A stretch of DNA of 64,000 bases from Selaginella tamariscina. Its lineage: Eukaryota; Streptophyta; Lycopodiopsida; Selaginellales; Selaginellaceae. Below the pieces are notes generated by a model that was not told the DNA's origin, did not search any database, and was given only the letters and a program-made list of their open reading frames with translations. How positions within the stretch are numbered: position 1 is the stretch's first letter; every line of letters begins with the position of its first letter. The DNA is taken from the NCBI GenBank assembly GCA_003024785.1, contig PUQB01000802.1:31285-95284 (forward strand), given 5' to 3'. Both the position numbers and the translations under genes were made by a program. Positions 57,156 through 64,000 of this stretch are shown here, piece by piece.

Positions 57156-57717
57156 ATGGCCGGCGCCAATAAGGACGAAGGAAAGAGGTCTATGATGGCG
57201 CTCAAGGTCCCTCCCAGGTCAATTTTTGGCAACTACCCTGAGAGGTGCTTCTCTGTGTTCGAGTGTGTGCGTGCGTGCACACGTATGTTAAAAAATATGC
57301 ATGATGTGTGTGTGTGTGTGTGTCTTTTAATGATTTTATATGCATTTATTAAAGGATATAAATTAAAAAAGACTATGCATTTCGTCTATATACATGTTTG
57401 GTATGTATAAGTTTTCCGTATTTACTAATTAACGGGGTGTTGGATTGTGAAAGCTTTCAATATATATATATATACACACACGTATGTATCAGTGTATGTA
57501 TATTCAGTGGTGCTTATTTCTATTAATTTATCTTTACGCAGGTATTTGAGCCCGACAGACTCACTTGTATCTCCAATCTCCAGAGGGTTACTAGCCAGGA
57601 ACCGCAGGTCAATGAGTATGTTTGTGCCTCCTGTTCCACCCAAGGTACGGACGTACACACCACCACACACACACACACACGTGGGTTTTAAACCTTTGTA
57701 AGAGTGAATGCATATGA

Positions 57718-57754
<37 letters not shown>

Positions 57755-57838
57755 TATAAGTTCTAATTGTTTAAATCTAAACAGGCCCTGGAAACTACAT
57801 TTATTCATGTAGGAGCTGAAAACTGTGCGGCCAAGTAA
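57156..57838 (+). CDS. Unidentified small protein with YLSPTDSLVSPISRGLL motif
   Basis: Three exons, 57156-57244, 57542-57644 and 57785-57838, joined in phase by GT-AG splices, give 81 codons and a TAA stop. The protein is basic in the middle (LLARNRR), rich in Ser/Pro (KVPPRSIFGNYPER, YLSPTDSLVSPIS) with two SP/TP-type sites, and ends AENCAAK. The ATG at 57156 is in a good plant context (GCCATGGC). The frame is open upstream to at least 57005 (VLKEIHKNVEAAAMAG), so a longer N-terminus from an earlier exon is possible. No signal peptide or membrane segment. I think this is a plant-specific conserved protein but cannot name it. Confidence 0.6.
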
Positions 57839-60128
57839 TGTGGTACAGTGTAAGTATATATATTATATATAAGGCAATTTGTATTTCCTCAGTTATTTAT
57901 ATTAAATCTTAACTTTTCACCTTAAACCGGCTGGTTTACTTTTTAAAATACTTATTAAAAATAAAGTAATTTTATTTAAATAGGAAATTCATAACTGTTC
58001 TTAATTTTAGTATTATTTCTAAAAAGATAATAAATTTTACTATATAAATAATTCTAATTTAAATAGAGTCTTATGTAAAGGCAAATCACCCTGTATAAAC
58101 TTTGAAAATAGATATTTTATTATTATCATAATTATATATTAGATAAAGAAATTCGAAATACAAAAAGTTTTTGCTATTTAAGTTAAATACACCTCTATAT
58201 ATGTAGTGTGTATATATACATATTTACGGACACACACAGGTACATATATACGTACTGAGACTTTACAGTAAGTATGTAAATCCTTAAATAATTGTAAACA
58301 AATGTGAAGTTACGTGCATATGTGTGTGTTTCAGATTTGACAGAGATTATTGTGCGTTAAACACGGTAAACAATATATATATATATATATATTTTTACTT
58401 TACCTTAAAGAATTTTACTTATAAATGATTTAAAATTTAAGTAAATTAAAATATTTTATTGTTCATTAAACTGATTAAAAGATAAAAATACAAAAGCTTG
58501 TGTATACATCGTGCATGTGTATTTAGAGAGATTATTGTGTGTTAAGCACGTTAAACTATCTATCTATTTATCTATCTATAAGAACCCCTTGGGAATTAAG
58601 GGAAATACTAATGTTAATTTATCTTTAATTTCTTTTACCCCTGCATGAGAAGCGTTTTAAAAAGACAAAAGCGTGTGTATACGTCGTGCGTGTGTGCGTG
58701 CGTGTGTGTTTAGGTAATGGTTCAATTTCAGGATTATTATGTGTTTAACAGGTTAAACAAGAGATTAGGTTGAGTATGGTGAAAGAAAGTGACCCACTGT
58801 TTCTTTCTTTTTACCGGCGGTAAATCTGGTTGTAAAAATGACATGTTAGAAAAGAGTGTCAATTTTTTACCTCATTTCAGAGATTCTGTTATATCTCTGC
58901 ATGCATGTTGTTGAATTTATATATATATATATATATATATATGCTAGTTTTCACAATAGTTATGACATCATGGACATCATTTCTTAAATAATTAACTTAT
59001 AAAACAGAAATTAATTAAAACTAATTAACCTAGTTAGCATTTTCCAACATCAGTTCGGGACAAAGATTGTTCTGTTTACCTAACAATATTTAGTTCGGTG
59101 ATAAGTGTGAAAGCTCCTCACCTAACCACTGTTTACAAAATAATATTAATATAAATAATAATTAATTTAATTGTCATTATTATGTTTAAACATCGCCATC
59201 ATTTTAATGCTCTGTCTGTTTCTCTTTTATCTCTACTTATACGCATATCTCCACACACACGCCAAACTCTATTTTCGTTGGATTCTTACGTGTGTATGAT
59301 CCATTCTTCCTATGTATATATTAATATATAATATTAAACTTGTGTTTAAATATATAATATAATTACAGATATTTAATATTAAATATTTGATGTAGCAAAT
59401 ATACCCCACATGACGAACATTCCATCTCATTCTCTAAGCGAAATACGTGTATGTGTGTGCACGAGTGAATACATTAAAAACTAAATTATTTATTAAATCA
59501 TAATTAATTAATTAAACGTTAAATATATAAATTTAACTAAGACGTAGATGTGTATTGACTGTGGAGCACTTTGTTTTGGCCTTTTCTTTTTGTGAACAGT
59601 TAAAAAAACACAAGCCAAAATCTTGTTTGTTAGCTGTGCCAAAGCCACTATTAATTAGTCATATTAATTACTGTTGTTAAGACAAGTGGGGTAATATTAA
59701 AAAACTTAAGTTTAATTATTTAATTCTTTTAATATAATTAATTAATTTTTTATTAATAATACACTGCACATTACTTTCACTTTCTTCTACTTCTTTCATG
59801 TCCTTCCTTCCTTCTTCTTTAGATTCCATCTCTCTCCGTGCTGGTCATGTTTGTGTAGATTTGTCTATACATATATATATATTCAAGTTCATATATATAT
59901 ATATATATATATACATATACATGTTTGTTATATATACATATAAACAAGCAGGAAGAATTAAACTTCCTTTGCGATGTTTTACACATGGTAAGCACCTCAC
60001 AGAAGGACGGCAAATTGGAATAGTAATTAATATAGTTCTATGAGAATTTGAAAGCTTTTTATTTTCTTTTTTTATTTTTCTTTTTCCTTTTTTTTCTCTC
60101 TTTTAATTTTGTAGAAAAATATATTTAT
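57839..60128. other. Intergenic region with microsatellites; promoter and 5' UTR of the IDD gene at its end
   Basis: AT-rich, with (TA)n tracts at about 58374-58391, 58918-58942 and 59895-59913. The phrase 'gagattattgtg(c/t)gttaa' recurs at 58342 and 58528, and a similar 'ggattattatgtgtttaac' at 58732. Pyrimidine-rich leader at 60058-60112 just before the IDD start. No other gene is supported. Confidence 0.5.
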
Positions 60129-61107
60129 ATGGCAGCTTTAGAGATTTCTTCACAGTCTGATCAGCAGCATTCTCCATCTGGATCTGCATCTAGTGGCGTT
60201 AACAAGCGTAAACGACGTCCTGCTGGGACTCCTGGTAAGAACACATATACACACACCAATTTTCATATACATATGTGTTTCTCACTGCATTTTCTCTCTC
60301 TGAATATATATTATCTATCGAAGAGAGCGAGAGAGAGAGAGAGAGATTAAGCTCTTTTATATATAATTCGAGCTTGTAATACACACGCACACACACACAC
60401 ACCTGTAATTCACTGGGAAGCACTCAATATGAAGATGGATAGATGTATATAAGTACCCATGACTCTCATCCTCCTATTTACTATGCAGTATGTACGCATG
60501 GTTACTGCAAGAATTCATTCTGCATATAACTTCTACGCTAGCTTGACAAATTGTATACACAGATCCGGATGCAGAAGTTGTATATCTTCACCGAAGACAC
60601 TCATGGAATCAGACAGATATATATGTGAGATCTGCAATCAAGGATTCCAAAGGGACCAGAACTTGCAGATGCACAGACGAAGGCACAAAGTCCCGTGGAA
60701 GCTGCTAAAGCGCGACACGCCCGAAGTCAAGAAGCGTGTGTATGTGTGTCCGGAGCCAACTTGTCTCCACCACGATCCGTGCCACGCACTCGGCGACCTT
60801 GTTGGGATAAAGAAGCATTATAGGAGGAAACATAGCACTGAGAAGCAGTGGAAGTGCGACAAGTGTTCTAAAGGATATGCAGTTCAATCTGATTATAAGG
60901 CCCATCTCAAGACTTGTGGTACTCGCGGCCATTGTTGTGCTTGTGGCCGCGTCTTCTCCAGGTATGTATATACACACACATACTGTATATTTGTATTTTC
61001 ATAATTTGTGACTGTAGCATCAATATGTGTGTGTATTCTTCAGAATGTACACAACTAGTAAGCTTTAACGTATCCAAGTTGCTCGATGCATTTATGAGAC
61101 ATACACA

Positions 61108-61142
<35 letters not shown>

Positions 61143-61577
61143 GCAGGGTGGAGAGCTTCATAGAGCACCAAGATACATGCTCGGTAGCGAGAGAGAGAGC
61201 GATGGAGGCAGAGGTTTCGTCTGGACTTAGCTTCCTCAAGCAGACAAGCTCAATATGACGCTCCAAAACAGCTACACATGTACAGTACCAGAAAGAAACA
61301 AATACATGCCGAATCCACAGTTGACAGACCAGCGAGAATTGCAGCTCATGCCTATGATGGTGAAGCATCAGAAACCTGGCGAAGGTACAGAGCTTACAAG
61401 AACAGGAACATGAACAATCCTCCTCCTTACAAGGAAGGTACCGAACACAAGCTGCAGTTAACCATCGGGTTACCAGTACGGGAACCCGAGATAGTGACCG
61501 ATCTACAGTTATCTTCCCTTGCTCGGGCACTTCCGGCGAGGTTTCAACACAAGAGAAGCAGCAGATCGCTATGCTGA
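60129..61577 (+). CDS. INDETERMINATE DOMAIN (IDD14/15/16-type) C2H2 zinc-finger transcription factor, frameshifted
   Basis: Exon 1 60129-60234 (MAALEISSQSDQQHSPSG, then nuclear-signal-like NKRKRRPAGTPG); exon 2 60563-60961; exon 3 from 61147. Fingers: YICEICNQGFQRDQNLQMH...H, then VYVCPEPTCLHHDPCHALGD..H, then WKCDKCSKGYAVQSDYKAH, then CACGRVFSRVESFIEHQDTC, the order typical of IDD proteins. IDDs are nuclear DNA-binding factors; this subgroup is known for shoot gravitropism and branch-angle control. A T is missing at 60587-60588 (YL / SPKTLMESD), so the strict frame fails before the fingers. An A is missing at 61252-61253 (TSS / MTLQNSYTC), giving a premature TGA at 61256. Another frame change lies near 61401-61412, after which HKLQLTIG matches the family. 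The C-terminal end beyond about 61500 could not be resolved. Confidence 0.8.
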
Positions 61578-62089
61578 GATACATGCAAGAGTGCAGTTAC
61601 ATCATCGCAAAGAAACAAGGAGCAACCGAGTTTGCCACACAGGGAACAGTATATGTGTTGGAATCCACAGGTTTTCAGTTTCGTCTTGTTCGAGATTTCC
61701 TCGAATATGTTTGCAGGGTGTCTACCGGATGTACTCGGTCCCAAGACGGAACTCAGACTGGGAAGAGATCCTGAGCAGGTTACTACGACACGGTTCAATA
61801 GGCCGTCTTATTCTCAGTCTGGGACATGTACTACTTCTTCTGGAGGTGAGGAATCGTCTAGTTTAGTGGAAGCTCCTGCCCGCGATTAGCCTCTAATTGT
61901 TTTGTTAATAATGTTGATACACATTACGCATTCATTCTGTGTGTGTGTGTGTGTGCATATGAAATACATATGTAGACCTGTATACAACGTCATCTACAGA
62001 CTACAAGTGATGGGTTTCAGTATACAATGAACAGCTCAAGCTCTTTACAATCTGCACATATGTTTATACTTGATATTTATATCATGGAA
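61578..62089 (+). other. Region after the IDD gene: unresolved coding-like remnant and 3' flank
   Basis: 61540-61890 stays open in changing frames (EKQQIAMLRYMQECSYIIAK in one; LGPKTELRLGRDPEQ then SSLVEAPARD ending at 61889 in another). It could be the rest of the IDD C-terminus after further indels, but I could not match it. (GT)n at about 61940-61957. Confidence 0.35.
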
Positions 62090-62099
62090 GACCCCCCCC

Positions 62100-62130
<31 letters not shown>

Positions 62131-62215
62131 AATAGTATGTGTATTATTTCCGTTTCCACATAGTAATGGATATATATACTGTCGTTTCATATATGTACCA
62201 AGGAGGACACATCCA

Positions 62216-62293
<78 letters not shown>

Positions 62294-62356
62294 AATATGT
62301 GTATTATTGCCTTTTGCATATATATATATACTGTCTGTTCATATATGTACCAAGGA

Positions 62357-62416
<60 letters not shown>

Positions 62417-62489
62417 CTATGTGTATTATTGCCGTTTGCATATAGTAATGCATATATGTACCCAAGGAAGACACATCTCTCTCTCTCTT

Positions 62490-62522
<33 letters not shown>

Positions 62523-62560
62523 ATAATATGTTTGCCGTTTTAACATCTGTCTGCACATAT
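62090..62560. repeat. VNTR of compound (CT)n-(CA)n units
   Basis: Three full units and one partial unit of about 110-160 bp. Each has 'tgtgtattattgcc' (near 62138, 62296 and 62418), 'gcatata', 'atatgtaccaagga', a long CT tract, a long CA tract and 'aataatatg'. Long plus-strand ORFs here are repeat translations only. Confidence 0.9.
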
Positions 62561-64000
62561 AATACATATATATGCCGGCATGAACATATAAACACACAAA
62601 CAAGACACATTCTCTACATGATATGCACATGCATAGATGCAAATGTACATATATAACCAATGAATATGTATGCATGTATGTTCATCCCATGTACACATAT
62701 ACATACATAATGAGTATAAGATCTCTCTCTATATATATTGTGCAGATCTTTTTCTTATTTTGTTTATCATTTTTCGAAGAACTAAAATAACATATTCAAT
62801 GTTTTTGGGGATTATTATATGATGAACAACACGTGCACATTCAATAAGTGGGCCGTATACCATATCATTCCATTTCGTATAGCCTCGTCTATTTAATGTA
62901 CACTTTCAGTTTGTTAGTTTGTTGTAGGCATACTATTACTAGTTATAACTATGTTTGGTATATATGAATAAAAACATAGTTATAACTATTAATGTAATAT
63001 TTGCTAATATATATTATATATATATATATATAATATATATATATATATTATATATATATATAAAATATAAAGTTAATACATATAATATCTATGTGTTGGA
63101 TATGAAGAAGGGCACATGATACCATCATTCCCGAAGTAAGAAAACCAGGTTTCGTACTCCCAAACCAGAATCATTATAGACTCTTAAACATTTATAAACA
63201 AAATATAATGTACCAAACAATTTTAATGTAATCTATATATCAAAAACTTTCCTGAACTGCGGGATTTTGTACATAGCAAAATATATAATATAGAATTTAA
63301 TTAATTATAAATAAATAAATAAATAAAAACAGACAGTCATCATTCACTGTTAAATCTATCATCTTAAGAAGTTAATAATTAAAATCCTCAGTATACAGAA
63401 TAAAATAAACACTGTATATTTTATTTCTATTTTGTCATATTACCTAACCAGTCCAACAAGAAGCAATCTATCACAATTGACTTGGAAAGCTTTTTCAAAC
63501 AAACATACACAATATATATATATGACAAAATACGTACATATAGTCTATATATATATATAATGTATATTGTCGTTTTGTTAGTCTTTAGTATGAAATCTAC
63601 GCAAGAAATCACTAGCCCTGTCTGCCCGCTTTTGTGTAAAAGACAGCAGCTACGACACCACATGGGATTCATATAAGATAGTCTGGTCTTCTTAAGGAAA
63701 TTATACGGATAACCGTGCTATTAGATTCTTCATTCCAGATACTTACACACACACACGCGTGTCTGTGTGTGTGCGCGTGCATCTGTGTGTGTGACACGGC
63801 GAGAGAGATGCATACATATGTTTTTAGGGCAAAGGCCCTAAAGTTTGAATTCTAGCCGTTGGATTAAACCGATGATATATTATACTGTATGCGGTGGTAT
63901 TATGTCTGCACATACACACATCATATATCAAACAAGGTGGAGACTTTTGTATACAAACAAAAACACACACACACCGCATGTTGTGCGTGCGTGTAATACA
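62561..64000. other. Terminal AT-rich intergenic DNA
   Basis: No gene seen. An interrupted palindromic TA tract lies at 63007-63070. The phrase 'atagttataacta' near 62941-62953 is opposed by 'catagttataactat' at 62976-62990, a small hairpin. (CA)n/(TG)n tracts near 63744-63793. Confidence 0.5.

Noticed and set aside
62027..62656. 209-codon ORF rich in SLSLS and HTHTH
   Set aside because: Pure (CT)n and (CA)n microsatellite translation.

Overview
This is plant nuclear DNA, almost certainly from an angiosperm. It is AT-rich and full of dinucleotide microsatellites. Genes are split by short GT-AG introns and are land-plant families: a carboxylesterase, a chloroplast-type J protein, GH17+X8 beta-1,3-glucanases, an EFR3/SEMI-ROLLED LEAF 2 protein, a DCoH-like chloroplast protein, SIN3 and an IDD zinc-finger factor. 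The species cannot be named from the sequence.

Layout. 1-12.5 kb: AT-rich DNA holding a broken carboxylesterase (minus, 3169-4127), repeat fragments near 8.8 and 10.9 kb, an unidentified minus-strand exon cluster (10.14-10.58 kb) and a broken J8-type J protein (minus, 11388-11777). 12.5-28.7 kb is the gene-dense block: two GH17 glucanases tail to tail (plus 12562-15500; minus 15565-17237), then a 20-exon EFR3-like gene (plus, 17646-26667) that converges on a DCoH/RAF2-like gene (minus, 26864-28677) whose first intron is a minisatellite. 28.7-48 kb is a repeat-rich gap: weak ORFs, LTR-like repeats of about 1.7-1.8 kb, a decayed Ty3/gypsy pol split by one of them, short TRIM-like solo LTRs and a MITE candidate. 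48.4-56.6 kb: a complete 30-exon SIN3 gene. 57.1-57.8 kb: a small unidentified gene. 60.1-61.6 kb: an IDD zinc-finger gene. The last 2 kb is compound microsatellite.

Reading frames. SIN3 (1182 codons, exon lengths summing to a multiple of three) and the minus-strand GH17 gene are intact. The carboxylesterase, the J protein, the plus-strand GH17, the EFR3-like gene, the DCoH-like gene and the IDD gene each carry one or more small indels, mostly one base in a mononucleotide run. Splice sites and downstream protein homology remain good and in-frame nonsense substitutions are absent. That looks more like consensus error than old pseudogene decay, except perhaps for the carboxylesterase and J protein, which carry the most breaks.

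The genes do not form one pathway. The two glucanases are a local duplicate pair for callose turnover at the wall or plasma membrane. I found no clearly new biological system. The observations most worth checking are the shared indel pattern, the intron-asymmetric tail-to-tail glucanase pair, the intronic minisatellite, the nested LTR inside reverse transcriptase, the 157-bp TRIM-like solo LTR with a perfect 5-bp target duplication, and the unidentified small gene at 57.2 kb.
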